64,000 nt of DNA from Wuchereria bancrofti (GCA_005281725.1 SSBO01000007.1:5554667-5618666), one strand, 5' to 3'. Numbered from the stretch's first letter, positions 38,643 through 53,391 are shown. The notes: generated from the letters alone by a model not told the origin. Numbers and translations are program-made.

Positions 38643-41616
38643 CTACCACCTGTACGAACTCATCGAAATACCTCTCACAAACCACTAAACTTCAAACCAA
38701 CTCACTCGCGAATACCATCAGAGGTAGCAGTCCCTCTTCGACATGCTTTTGTCTCAAAACATTAACATTGTTAGACTGAAATGTTTCACATTACAATCCC
38801 TCTATTTCAGTACAACCTGTTTCGTTGGTTTAAGTTTCTCTAACTCATCTATTGATTTCAGCTCTATCAAATTAAAAATAGAAATAGATCGGCTACTCGG
38901 GAATAGCGCATTTTTTTAAAATGACAGATTTTGCATGTCTTTCTGAATTTGAAGCGAAAAAAAATTGCTTTGGACGGTTTATAAAATTTGATAGCAGAAC
39001 AAATTTATTGGTCTGTGGACTGTTGGTTGATTTGAATAGGATCTTTCGCTTACACTTCTTTGCTTTGTGTTTTTAATGATCCTTAATGCATCACAATAGT
39101 CCCCACATTATAGCAATAAACTGGACTTCCGTCCACTTTCTCTTTTTATTCTGTTGCTGAATGGTGCAGTTGGTAGGTTCTTGTTTAAGTTTCGATATTA
39201 TTCAAAATTGGTAAGCTTAGGGAAAGCTTTATCAGGGCTGGAAGACAGTTAGAAAATGAAGACTCTAGGTAATTGTAAAAATTTGAAACCTTAAAATGAA
39301 CTTTGTGAAGAAGGAAGATGTATGAAGTTTATTATTATTATAAGTATGTATATATACATTTTGTTTATTTATTCCATTTATCTTTTAAAGAGCAATGAAA
39401 TACATAAATATTACAAAGCAGTAATAAATATTTAAAAATAATTAGTTGAGCAAATAGAAATAATAGGTAATTTATAGCTGGAATAATTATGAGGAATGGA
39501 TATCGATCTGCGGAATGCTTGAAGAATTTCTGTTTCTCATCGCTGTTTTTAATGTTCATTGCATGATGAATTTGAAAAATGAACGTAAAGCACTGAAGTT
39601 TCTTGACCTGAGTGACCTTAGAATTGAAAATGGACGTTAGAGAATTTTTTTCTCTTTACAGTATTGCATTATGAAAAATTTCAATACATTTGGATATTTC
39701 ACAAAGTTTGGTATTTGTTTTGCACATAATTTCAAAATACAAATCGATTAGAAATGGAAATGATACTTTTTCCTGACGTTGTGAGTGTACCATTTCGATA
39801 GTCGGAAAGGACTAACAAATGCAGCAGCGGCGGTGTTTGTTATTGCTTGTCAACAATAATGCTAGAATGGGACAATATGCATTTGGCAGTCTGACTGCTA
39901 CTAACAAATCTTTCAAATTTGTTTCACATCCTTTTTTCTTTTCTTATACCCCGAAGCAGTTCTGCTGCAATCATATTAATATTTATATCATTCAGAAAAT
40001 TTTGATTTTCAGGATTTTTAATAATTTCGAATTTTCATTATTTGACCCGGAGGCTTATTTAAGGTATGATTGTTAAAATTTCAGATGTAACAGTATGATT
40101 ATTAAAACATCTTATATGATTATCAATTACTTCGATTGTTATCAGTTCCTTTATTCGCTCTTGTAAGTTAACCACTTACAGTTGAATAGTGCATATTCTG
40201 TTAACGGTATGATTGTTATTTTTGAATTCACTGAATCTCTCGAAAAGATTGATCTTTGCAATTAGGGAAAGGTTTTAGCATTTTAGCATTTAGCATTATG
40301 TGTTCCTGTCTCTCCGTAATTCCACAACTTGACAATAACTTTATTGTTGTTGTACAATACCGTGCTTATACAATAATAGGAAAGAAATGAACAGTGAATA
40401 TTACAGTACCAACAGTCCATTAGATGTTCACTAATTTCTCTTTATAACAGTCACTCGCCACTATTACTGCTGGTACTAAGCCATTTGTTGAAAGTAAATT
40501 AAGTAAGTAAATGAGTAAGTACTGAGACGAACTGAATTGAAGCTTGCAATATGCAAAAAATTGAGCTGAAACGATGATTTTAACTCCTTACATAGTTTCA
40601 GTGAGTAAACTTTACGGAGTATTATGTCAACTGTCCATAAGAGTGACTGTCAGATTGAATGACTTTCACAATATTTCGACATTGCAAGTAATTTAGTTTA
40701 TGAGAGAGAAAGCTAATTGAACAAAGAGCTTGCATCCTTCTAACCATCGAATATAAGTTTGACTGTCAGACTGGAAAATCCTAACAATAAAAGTGGGCGC
40801 AATTTACAAAGTGTTAAGCAATGCCATATTCTTTGTCAACAGATTGTAACATTTTAAACAGTGCACATAAGCTTCGCTACAATTGCAAGATGAGAAATGA
40901 TTTCTTAACTGAGATATCAAATTCAAACAGTTTTGTGTTTCTCTAAGGCATATTCAAATAAGACAGTATTCATCTACAAATTTTTATCTTATGGATTTAA
41001 TATAAAATTATTTTGAGATGTTATATTTCGGTTTCTCGACAAAAGCGTATTCTCTTTTAGCAATTTTTCATTTAAGATGATTAGTTTGAGATTTAACGTA
41101 ATGTTCATATTGTCAATAATTGATATTTTGTTGCATAATCGTTCTTATCCGTTAATTTTTCATTATTTGTTTCAATTTAGTTAGTTAATTCTAATATGGT
41201 CATAAAATGACATGTTCACTACATAAATTTCATAATAATATTTCAGCGAGAGGAAGATAGCCATAACAGATGTATTTATATCCTTGAAAATTTTTCTGTA
41301 AATGAAAGTTATCAGTTATTTGTTTATCTGTTTGCCTATTTGTCTGTTTATTGTTTGTAAATTGATTAAAACTGATAGTAATTTGGAAAAATTATCAAAG
41401 ATAGTTGTCAGTGGTATGTAATAGTATACTAAATATCATGACGGCTACTTCATTCCTTGTTTCCTTTTGCCAAATATATATGTATATATCACTTTACTTG
41501 GTAACATATTATTAAATGTTAATTAATTCATTTTAGCCAAAATTAATTTATAACTTAATTTATTTACATATTTTATTAGTGCTTAAGTCGTCTGAACTTT
41601 TTTTTTAATTTTAAAC

Positions 41617-41862
41617 TAGAGGAAAATTTTGAATTGAATCGATAATTCATTTTAAGAGAGGTAAGATCCATTTGGTATTTGTGATGGAGTGCGAAGGTCA
41701 GTTTGGCAATGTGTATGAGAGCAAAGGTCAGTTTGATATAACTATGGAGAACGAAGGTCAGTGTAACGTTGTGATGACCATCTGTGCTGTGACTTTTGTT
41801 TACTTCTACTTTGGTCTGTTTTGTCCATCGAAGATATTCAAAAGTTTGAAGTCGAGATAGCA
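41617..41862. repeat. Duplicated segment, copy 1, with AGGTCA array
   Basis: AGGTCA occurs in direct orientation at 41695-41700, 41725-41730 and 41755-41760, exactly 30 bases apart, then as TGACCA at 41774-41779. The flanks resemble those of copy 2 (TTTTGAATT upstream, GATGACC..TCTGT and CCATC.AAGA downstream). AGGTCA is the half-site of nuclear hormone receptors. The periodic unit also makes artificial open frames on both strands. Confidence 0.65.
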
Positions 41863-42217
41863 ATTCTTTACTGCTGATTTTTTTGTTTTTGATTAGTATT
41901 TTTGAAAAAGTTACTCTTGAATTCTGTATAATTAACTATTCCTTTAACTTCCTATCCATGGTGAATTTCAAATTATGGTTATAATTTGCGTAGAAAACGT
42001 GTGACCGATAATGCAGATGTATCAGTTACGCGTAATAAAGTTGTAATGCTCATTTAATTCATATAATTTTACTTAAACCGAACTTATACTTAGTTTGCCC
42101 TGCCAATAATATTAGCCAATATACTTTGTTTAATCTCAGTTTAAAAAAATCTTGAAAATTAGAAATTGATATAATAAGACTAATTATTTCACTTTTTGGC
42201 CTTGATTTTAAGCAGAA

Positions 42218-42440
42218 AGAAAGTTTTGAATTCATTCAGTAACTCTTCTGCTGATTTGTTTATCAGTTTCGGCATATATGAAGGAGCGCGAAGGTCATTT
42301 GGACGTATCGTTTGGCGAATGAAGGTCATCATCAGTATAATGTTCTGATGACCTTCTGTACTACGATCCCCTTATTTTGCATTTCCTCTCGTTTATTCAT
42401 CCATCTAAGACATCTTGGAAGGCTGAAATTCAGGTGAAAG
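42218..42440. repeat. Duplicated segment, copy 2, with AGGTCA motifs
   Basis: AGGTCA at 42292-42297 and 42323-42328 is followed by inverted TGACCT at 42349-42354. The last two lie in a perfect 11-base inverted repeat, GAAGGTCATCA against TGATGACCTTC. Copy 2 lies about 575 bases to the right of copy 1 and is clearly diverged from it, yet the half-sites are kept. Confidence 0.6.
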
Positions 42441-43078
42441 ACATAAACCTTGTTAGCTTCAGTTAAGCTGATCTAAAAGAGACTTCATTTTGTTTAATTT
42501 TCCTTTATTATCATTCTTAATTTTAATTATTTTTTATTCACAATTTTTCATTTTTGCTCACTCAATTTATTAATTTAATTTCAAATTTAGATAAATTAAT
42601 GACTTATTTCCTAACAGATTTGTCATTAAAACAGTTTGGACAGAAGCGGTGAGACGGGAAAGTGTTGCATAACGTTCTGTGCAGCTTTTCTCATTGTTCC
42701 CGCTCTTTCGTTTGGGTTCCTTTATTCCTCTGAGACATCGCGGGGAGAAGGTAGTTGGTGGAGATGTGGGATTTCCGGATGACTACTTGGAGCGATAGAC
42801 GTTCTAGTTTAACTCTTCCTCCTTGTTTTTCGTTTTTTTTTCCGACTTGATATCTTGATTTTTTTTTTGTGGTTAGAAAAAGAAATTCATTTTTCGGTCA
42901 TTTTCATGAAATTCATTTTCCACACCGCCAAGAGTTTTTTGTATTTTTCTCTATCCTATCCTTTATTTCACTTCATATTATTGGCCTAGTTTTGATATTT
43001 ATTCACTTTTTTAGCAGTGAAATATTTACAATTCAATTCGTTCTACTGTTTCATTCAGTTCGCATGAAAAACATACGC

Positions 43079-43096
43079 TTGACGTGATTACGTCAA
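43079..43096. promoter_or_regulatory. TTGACGT inverted repeat before ZIP11
   Basis: TTGACGT and ACGTCAA are separated by GATT, 125 bases before the ZIP11 ATG. TGACGT is the half-site of CREB/ATF-type bZIP factors. A promoter role is inferred from its position. Confidence 0.4.
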
Positions 43097-43197
43097 TTTA
43101 GGGTGTGCAGTATTTTTTTGTTTAATTTAATTTAATCAAATCATATTAAGGTACAAAATTTCCGGCATTCTAGGCGAAACCCAAGCAGCAGATAATT

Positions 43198-43207
43198 AAT
43201 TCTTCAG
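43198..43207 (+). promoter_or_regulatory. Probable SL trans-splice acceptor of ZIP11
   Basis: AATTCTTCAG ends 14 bases before the ATG at 43222. A second candidate acceptor, CATTCTAG, lies further upstream at about 43172. Confidence 0.4.
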
Positions 43208-43221
43208 TACATTTTGCAAGG

Positions 43222-46200
43222 ATGATTCGGGATTGGAATACCATACCTCAAGCATTTGTTGCTTCATTGTTTACATGGGGTGTTACTGCTCTTGGTGCTG
43301 CCGTTGTTTTTTTTATTCCGCCATCGAGTAAAAAGCTACTCGGTAAGTGCATATTTTTAATTTTTTTTCAAAAGTTTGAAATTGAAAAATTTCCATTTTC
43401 TAGATTTTTCAATCTGAACTGAAAAGCAAATTAATCATCAAGCTTCATTCATTACCGTCTTTTCTTTACAAGTCCCAAATATTTTTCTTTTTTGCAAAAT
43501 AAATAGTGGAAATAATAATTTGTGTAGACAAAGAAGTTAAGGTTCTGTGAAGAGTGACCAACAACAATTAAAAACATTTAAGTAAATAAGGTTAAGTGAC
43601 CAACTTAGATTTAGTTACTAAGATTACGTTAGCAGATCGAACAGAGGAGTTATGATTCACCAAGAATTTAATTTAATATTTATTAAAATTAATAAGATGT
43701 TTAACTACTTGTTAACGAAGTGAATAAAATTGTGATTCGAATTAAAGTTTTTTCTCCATTTTACAGATATAAGTTTGGGTTTTGCTGCTGGAATTATGAT
43801 AGCAGCATCATTTTGGAGTCTGTTAGCACCGGCAATTGAATTATCAGAAACAGAAATGGGATCCTTTGCATTTCTTCCAGTTGCAGTTGGTTTTTCTGGT
43901 GGTGCCGCTTTTGTATATATTACTGATCGAATAATGTCAAGGTAAGGAGGAGGACTGATGCTCTACATGATGATCCTGTGCACAATTTCAGCAGCATATC
44001 TTTTTATCAAGCCAAAAAAATTTTTTCAGAAATCAGATTTTTAGAAATTTCGAAACTCTTAAAACTCAAAAATTTTTGTGTATTTTTCATAAATGTTTTT
44101 GATTAGCTGTTCAAATGGAAATATGAAAATTTGAATAGATGGAGATATGACATTTTTAAAAAATCGTTTTTTTTTTTCTGGGAAAGATTTTGGATATCAC
44201 AAAAAAAAGCTATTATTTTTTGATTCAATTTTAGTTGTGTGCTTTCGGAAACATCAGTGGTGGATCTATTAAAGGAAGATGTCGCGGTAGTCGATTCCAA
44301 AGCAGTTAAATCGTTGGATGCAATTGTTGAAGAAAGCATATCAATGGTGAAACTTAAGGAAACAAACGATAATATTGCACGGTATGGATCTGCTCCTGCA
44401 AAAACATCCGGTCAAATAATTCGTCGGCGAACTGCCAGAAATAGGTGTGGGTGTCCATTGGCTCTACCGTAATGGAGTTGGCCTTGCTTGAAACATGCTT
44501 ATACAAATTTTCATTTTTTTTAATAGCAGCAAAAACCTTTCCTGACCATTAAAAAGCGCTGAAATAATTATGCAGAATTTCAGCTCTTTCCTTCTTTTTC
44601 TTTGAACCGCACTACACGATGAATTGTATTTCCCAGGTTTTCGCGCAAAAGATCATTTCCGAATATTTTCTCTTTGCTTTTTAAATCATTAACTACCATT
44701 CATTGCTGCATTTAGTTTGCTACTGGCAAAAAAAGAGAATTTCGTTGAAACCTTCTTGTAGTTTCAAGATCTGAAATTGACAGGAAAAATTACTGATGTA
44801 AAACAAGTTTAACTGAACCTATATGTGAGTAGTTGATAAAATGTGTTTTTTAATTGATAATGAAAAATACAATAAGCTCAGATTTACGTCTTGTTATGAT
44901 TAACCAGAAAATACATGAATATGGGGAATATGACATATCTCAGAAAATTTAAACGGGCCGTAATGATACCGATTGGTTGAATAAATTTGATCTGGAAAAT
45001 CTGCGCTACTATTTTTACGTACTTATAACACACGAATAATTGAGAACTGATATAGTTTTGGCAGTAAATCACATTTCGATAGTTTGACTTGAGCATTTAT
45101 AATGATGTCATATTATGTTTTATTCCACATGCTTATTTTTTCGCAGCATTTCTCTGCTATGAAGCTTTGCATAGGTTGGCTTGTCCAAATGATCAAAATA
45201 GTTACAGTCTGTATCTAGAGCGAAATAATACTGTGTTTTAGGATCCATCAAACGGATGATTCCACAGCTACTACTAACAACACGGATGGAAGTACCTCAG
45301 ATGCGACAGCAGCAGTAGCAGTAATGGGAAATGGCAACCCAGCAGTTGATAAGGAGCAAGCTCTTATCACATCTATCTCGTGGCGACGCATCCTTTTGTT
45401 AATTATTGCCGTTACGGTGCATAACATTCCGGAAGGTTTGGCCGTTGGTGTTGCATTTGGTATGTTTTGGTTTTATGCGAATCACTTCTTTAAATGCTTT
45501 GTTTCTTTTTTATATTTGGATCAGAATTCTTGCGTGTTGTGTATGTTACGTTCATATATTTTTTTTATGCAGAGATTTCTAGGAAATTTTACATGACACT
45601 TTCTGGAAAAATTTACATATCGTTTATCTTTCATGTATTTGGAATGAAATATTCATCCATGTTTACTTATTGGAATTTTCTTCTACAATTTTTTTCCTGA
45701 TTTGTTTGCTCCGGTTTGTCTTACGTATTACAGAGCGCTTGTTTTGTCTTTTTATTTCATCTGTTGGCTCCTGTTTGAACTCATCCAACAAAATCTTGCA
45801 TTTTTGCATGGATTGAAGTTTAAGCATATTGAGTAAACGATTTCCTTCAAATTCTCGACCAAACTGGGGAATTGGAATCTTCATGTTCATCACAAAAATT
45901 AAGCTTGTTTATGTGGTGTCGGGAGAATGACCGATGCATTGGTTTTTTTCCAGTTCAGAATTCATCTTATATTAGAACCAATTTTTAAACTTATTTTAGG
46001 TTCTATTGGGAAAACAGCTAAGGCAACTTTCGAATCGGCTTTTGCATTGGCACTAGGTATTGGTTTGCAAAATTTCCCGGAAGGATTAGCCGTTTCACTT
46101 CCACTTGCTGCTTTTGGCCATACTAAAATGAAGTCTTTTTTTTACGGGCAACTATCCGGTTAGTTTTTAAAACCTTTCTTTATGTTTTCCTTTTCTTTTC

Positions 46201-46856
46201 CAAGCTGCCGATTAACTTTCAATGCAAGCAAAATTAAAGTTTGAAAATTTTGGTATCAAAAACCATCCTATCATTTTTTCTTCTTTTACTGGGAAAGCTT
46301 TTCGTAGTGACTTAATAATGGCTGGGTGTGATGGTGCGATTTAATGGCGAAAACTCCTTCAGGAAGATGGTGTTTTAGTATGCGATATAGTTACTCTAGG
46401 TAATACTTGGACGGTCTTATTAAGGCTGTGTCTACATAATGTATATTTTCCTAATAAAGCCAAATATTTCTCCTTTAATTTTTTATGAAATTTTAATTTC
46501 TTGCAAGATTTTTGTAGAGTTTTTTGAGTGAAGTTAAATGACTGCTGATTATCTACTCCATTCATATAAAAATCTAAGTATCCTTTCTCAGGACGATTTT
46601 CTTTCCCCAAGGGCTTCAAAGGCTTTTTTCTTTAGGTATGGTAGAGCCACTGGGGGCATTAGCTGGTTCAGCTGCCGTGATCTTAATGGAACCAGTTTTG
46701 CCGTATGCGCTAAGTTTCGCTGCAGGTGCAATGATTTATGTTGTTCTGGATGATATTATACCGGAAGCACAACGAAATGGTAATGGTCGATTGGCATCTA
46801 TAAGTTCAGTTGTTGGTTTCTTGATTATGATGGCATTGGATGTCGGTTTGGGTTGA
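43222..46856 (+). CDS. SLC39A11: Zinc transporter ZIP11 (SLC39A11)
   Basis: Six exons: 43222-43342, 43767-43941, 44235-44444, 45242-45459, 46000-46158 and 46636-46856. They join in phase to 367 residues, against about 340 in vertebrate ZIP11. The protein moves zinc (and possibly copper) into the cytosol across Golgi, nuclear or plasma membranes. The start ([20 protein letters not shown]) and [20 protein letters not shown] are the first two membrane segments. The metal-binding HNIPEG lies near residue 229 and NFPEG near 266. The end, [20 protein letters not shown] through MMALDVGLG, is almost invariant in the family. The extra length lies in the hydrophilic loop of exons 3-4 (Thr/Asn/Ala-rich, residues about 100-215), which lacks the His cluster of other ZIPs. 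The TGA follows directly after the family-typical VGLG. Confidence 0.96.
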
Positions 46857-49800
46857 TTATAATATTAACAATAGTCTCGAATCTCACTTAACTTACTTTT
46901 GCCAATTTTGTTGATTTTGTCAAAATTTCATTTTTCACATATTTTTTATTTGCTTTTAAATTGTGACTTAGTCTTGTTTTTGTTTAGAAACTATAAATAT
47001 TAGATTATTCCTTGTAGTGGCTCTGTTTACGACCATTTGGATAAGATTTGAGGTCGATAAGATTATTTTGGGCTGATAATATAGATTGTAGAGGAATAGG
47101 ATAGGAGCGAGTATCAAAACATGGTTCGTTATTATAATTTGGAAAAACGATACTAATGTTTTTAACAGGTAATATAGTTAAAATTTGAAATGTTTTTACA
47201 AAATTACCAGAAAAAATTTTGATATGTTACAATGCTTTCTGAGCTTTCTTTGCTCAAAATCTTTTTTTTCTGGGCTCGAAATCTCGGGAAATTCGGCTGT
47301 CTCTAATATTGATTTGTTTCATTTATTGCTTTATTTTTGCTTATGAAATTTCAGTAGTTTTATGCATACTAATAGTTTAATACATGTCTTAGAATAATTA
47401 CTTTCTTTTTTGAAGTGCAGTTTTGCTTACTTTTCAGCTCCTTTCTGATTTTTGTGAATGGTATTACTTATTAGTATTTCGAAACGATTGAAATTGTTAC
47501 ACTATCTAGGTTTTCAATTTCTGGTATTAATTACATGAAGACGTGGAACAGCCACGTTTCTAATTGTTTATTGTAACTGAATTGTATTAACTTATATTCC
47601 TGTAATAATTCGATATAATTCAAAAAATACTCAATGAATCAAACGATTCACTATCATAAACTAACAGATCGATCACTTTAAGAGCTCATTTTGTTGTTCG
47701 AATAATTATTATCATTGTTCCTTTCATAATGTTTCACTTACATATCATTGTCAATTGTTACTACATATCAGCCTTATTTATTTATTACTTGCAGTGATAC
47801 TGTATAGAAATGATTTTAAAGCAGTAAGATTACTTTAAAACTTTTCCTTACCACTTTAAAATCATTGCTATACGGCTTACACGCTTATTGTTCGTTCTTT
47901 TTTTGTATAACTTATTTAATCGTTTCAGGATATTATAGCCTGAAAGGAAGTATTTATAGTTGGTGATAATTACACTAACGTTAGCATAGCGTAACTGATG
48001 GAAAAGGAAGACAATAACAAGTACTTTTATTTCATTGTGATGTTTTTTTATTGTCTTGGAAGAATGATTAAATTGTGCAAAGATTGTAAAATACCGACTA
48101 TTAAATTGTTTAACTGCAGGCATTATTATTAGGTCATTAGTCGAATATTTTTCGAGAGATGAAATTGAGGTTTTACATCTCACGAAGATCACAACGCTTC
48201 ATCCACACTTGAGAATTCTTTTTTTCTTTGCGTCTACGATGACACCGAAATAGCCTGCAGAAGGGTTGTAATAAATCTCTGGGAACTGAAGTGAAATCTT
48301 AACTTCAATCTTTACATCTCTTGAGTATTCCAACATTCCTTAACTGATCTTCGTTATTACAATTTCCTAATTGATGACTCTGCATATAAGGTATTGCGCA
48401 TCATTTTGTTTATAACATATGTATGCATTCGTCAAATAGGAAATAAACGAAGTTTACATAGAATGTCATATGCAGGAAGAGTTTAATTAAATACGCAATC
48501 ATGATTTGTATCTCGTACATTGGTTGATACGTTAACTGTACCTCCACATCTCCAGGAATCGATGTTTTGTCTTGAATGCTTCATTTCTTTGAGATTATCA
48601 TTATTATTGATTAAAGCATTAAGCATATTCGAAATTGATACAGTTTACAACGAAAAATGGTACTTCCATACAATTTGTGTCAAAGAAATTTTCCTTTGTG
48701 AAACATTGAGGTAGCAGATTGGGAGTCGCTAACTGCAAATCAGATCACAAGCATTTAAGAGCATACTTGACAATTGCAGCTTGCTAGCAATTTCCACTTT
48801 ATGAAGTTTTTTAAGAGGTAGCATTTGAAGTTTGACAGCACTTAGTTTTCAAAATGTAACTCCAACTACTGTACAACACAAACTATTCCTTGCAAAAGTG
48901 CATGGGTCGAATTTTTTTCTTGCACAGATTACGTCATCAGTTGTTTGCCTGGTCCACAGAAATAGGCAAAGATCGCAGATACTCAAGGGATAACAAGCCC
49001 ATCAATTCATTTCTTTCAACCGATTGCGCATATGTCCCGTCAAGAGCAAAGATAATTGTACTGAGATAAGTAGTACGAAGATAACTAATCTGTTAACATC
49101 TCCAGTAAAGCTAGTTGCATTTGTTTTATATTCACCGACTGAAGATGTCATCGAATGAATGTATCTGTTACATGGCACATTCATAAAGTATTTGATTTGT
49201 TAATCAAAGATTTCAAAAATTTTCATGAGCAAATTAGTTCAAGATCTTTCCAATGACAATTTCAAGAAAACTGACTAGGCGGTCAAAAATGCAGAAGCAA
49301 AATCAAGCAAAAATATGGGATGTATCAAATTATTTTTTCTCTACCTCCCCAAATGCAGTGGGAGAATAAGAATCTTATAGTATGGAAAACTTCCTTAATT
49401 GAAAAAAAGAAAAAATTGATAGTGATTTGTAAGACAATTCAGTTTCACTTGTTCCATGAGGTTCATACGGATTGAGAAACAAAATTAGTAAACGATTGAT
49501 ATCGAAGACTAATTTACGGTGTTGGAATTTCAGTTGCATTTCATGAGAAAGCCTTTAGAATTCTTCTGTTTATTAGAGTAGAGAAATAAGGATCTCTTTT
49601 CTAGAGATATTAAAACAATAAACTTAATGATTTCGTCACAGAAGCTAACTGAACTGGAGCAGACTAAAGAGGGAAAGCTTAAACTGAATGAATGTTGACT
49701 GCTGAAACAGCCTCCTTTTAGGCACCAAAATATGAAAAATAACCGATTAAGATAAAATATATTAGAAACTTATAACAGTAAAACTTTATAGTTGAATGAA

Positions 49801-49969
49801 GATGTCAAAAGGTTGCCCATTGGTAAGACAGTATTATGTTGTAATGACAAACAGGGAGAACTTTCTTCGGTTGAACAAAAAACTAATTAAACATGTACAC
49901 GTTCGGTAATTCCAAATGATAGTGTACACGTGTGTCCTAAACGCGTGTGACCCGCTACTTTTTGGTTTC
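46857..49969. other. Convergent intergenic region, ZIP11 / UBE2D
   Basis: About 3.1 kb of AT-rich sequence without supported exons. It should hold the 3'UTRs of both flanking genes. Short frames here lack recognisable motifs. Confidence 0.55.
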
Positions 49970-51273
<1,304 letters not shown>

Positions 51274-53275
51274 CTAAAGCAATGTGTTCGACCGGTCCCA
51301 GCACTGAAATATAAAATGTTAGTAATTAATTTCAAGATCATTTTATAGAAAAGTTGACAAGTGAAAAGTCGTCACAACATCAGTAATAAGTTGCAATGAG
51401 GGTAGGGAGATTACCCTACCAATTCTCGGGTCTTATTTTTAGGATTAAAGCAAATATCAAAACTCCTCCTATAACAGCTGGTGGGTCTTAAAATGACATA
51501 TTTAATCGTGATAACAAACAGAAAATCCGTTGTACGTAAAAAGTGTCTTAAAGAATAAAGAAATCAAAAACAGCAGAAAACGGCAGACCGAAATTCAGTG
51601 CATATACTAAAAAGCACATTGAGACAATGTTATGCAAGTATTTTGCACATTTTTTTGAGAAATTACACTTTAAAGGGAAAGGCACAAATCAAGCAAAATA
51701 ATTAGTAAGTAGATAAGTAAAATTGAGCACTAAGAAACATAAAACTATATTTCAAAGTAAGTTTTTAGTCTCGCACTTGAAAAAAAAAAGAATGACTTAA
51801 ATTTTGGAATTAAACCAATAACTATAAAACAATACAGGGAAATTGGCATCTCATTAGGAAGAAATCACAACAAATGCAAATTTTAAGCTTAAGAAAAATT
51901 ATACATGAACTGCTTCTATCATAAAGAGTCAATTTAGACGAAATTCAATCAGGATACCATCTCGCCACAACAGAGATGGAAAGAAGATGGTTGATTCAAG
52001 GAACTCTAAAGCTATCAATAAATGCTTCAACAGATTTAAAAAGGAAAGCCTTTAATTTGGTGGTGGAGACTAAAGTTTGGGTAATTCAAACGTGATTTAA
52101 ATTAATGGATTAAAAGAAGTGATTTGACAAAACTTTAGTATTTAACATCTATTGAAGGATATATTTCAGTTTTTTTGGCATATAATCATGTCATCATAAG
52201 TTGTCTTACATTAAATTCTCAAATGTCTACCAGTAAACATAAAATATCTCGTATGCTGCAAAAATGCAAACAGGTGGACGGAAATGAGCGAAATCATTGT
52301 CAATCAGCAGTGAACGGAAAAATAAACAAAGCATTGAAAGTAGCACCACAGTGGAGTGATACGACTATGTTAGCTTGGAATAGTGAACTGATCAAGGGAA
52401 CGAGTTTGCATTATATCACTTCCAGAAGTGCAAGTGCAAGTTCCACTTCTATGTACACGCATGAAAAGTACGTGCAGTCTCACATCTCACAAATCTTGTT
52501 ACCCAACAGTACTACTATTTATTGCTGGATAACCTAAATATAGTATTATCATAATTAGCAGATTTGATGACAGTTATCTTTAATCTTGAATTAAAGTTCT
52601 GAGAAATAAGCTAAAACAAATAAATACGTGGAAGTGCAGGTAACTGACGTTTCAATTGTAAATCAGTTACAAAGTCGAATCACCCATTTCTATGTCGAAG
52701 CGATATCACCCATTTCTAGCTTATGCCAACCCCAACCCAAACAACGGGGAAAGTCATTTAAGCTTCGAAACCAGTTCCCGTGGAGTCTCATAAATTTCCA
52801 TTCTACTAACCATGTTATATAAATATAAAATACGAAAATTTGCAGAGTATTTAGTATTTAGTGGAAAATCCCATTTTTCTTCCTGTTCAACATTAAAAGC
52901 TTTGAGAAGTGAGGGAAATTTTTTTAAAAAAAAAGTCGGAGAGAAAATAAGAGGAGATTTCTTGATGAAAATTTTAAAAATTGTGCAAACCCTCCAGAAA
53001 AAAATGGGAAATTTTCAAAACAAAATGCAGCAATTCCAAAATATACGTGAGAGCTTCCAACAACGGAAAAAAAAATCCTCTTTTACAAAAGATGTAAAAA
53101 GAACACGAAAGTTCCGGAATTTATAACTAAAAAAATGTCTAAAGCAAGAAACGAAATTAAAACTTAAGTACGGTTGCTCCCTTTGCTGGTTCAATAATCA
53201 ATTCTCAACCATTCCTTGCTCTGTCTTCTTCATTCTTTTTCTTCTTTTATGCACACTACCTGGACATCTAGGCAC

Positions 53276-53287
53276 GATGACGTCATC
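53276..53287. promoter_or_regulatory. CRE palindrome (TGACGTCA)
   Basis: GATGACGTCATC is a perfect 12-base palindrome around the canonical cAMP-response element TGACGTCA (53278-53285). It sits in the divergent region, 1.2 kb before the MRPL24 start and 2 kb before that of UBE2D. Function is inferred. Confidence 0.45.
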
Positions 53288-53354
53288 ATACGATGACATG
53301 ATGAATCACTATTACTACGGGGTCAATTGAAAATATTTCTTTCTCCACCCAAGT

Positions 53355-53391
53355 ATGATATCATCTAAATAAAAAGACTGGATGATATCAT
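53355..53391. repeat. 11-base inverted repeat, ATGATATCATC
   Basis: ATGATATCATC and GATGATATCAT are perfect reverse complements with a 15-base spacer. Each arm contains the palindrome ATGATATCAT. This may be a paired factor-binding site or a hairpin. Confidence 0.6.

Larger units (their letters stand above)
38643..43200. other. Divergent intergenic region, AP-1 mu / ZIP11
   Basis: About 4.6 kb without a supported exon, AT-rich throughout. It should hold promoters for both flanking genes. Its notable contents are two related AGGTCA arrays (41617-41862 and 42218-42440) and a TGACGT inverted repeat 125 bases before the ZIP11 start, listed separately. Confidence 0.55.

Noticed and set aside
41576..41863. 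Minus open frame with repeated KLTFAL units, possible repeat protein
   Set aside because: The repeats come from the 30-base AGGTCA array. There is no other coding support, and the duplicated copy 2 is not open in the same way.
52175..52537. 120-codon + open frame in the UBE2D/MRPL24 gap
   Set aside because: No motif, no splice signals in phase and Ser/Thr/Lys composition typical of AT-rich noise. Retained only as a possibility.
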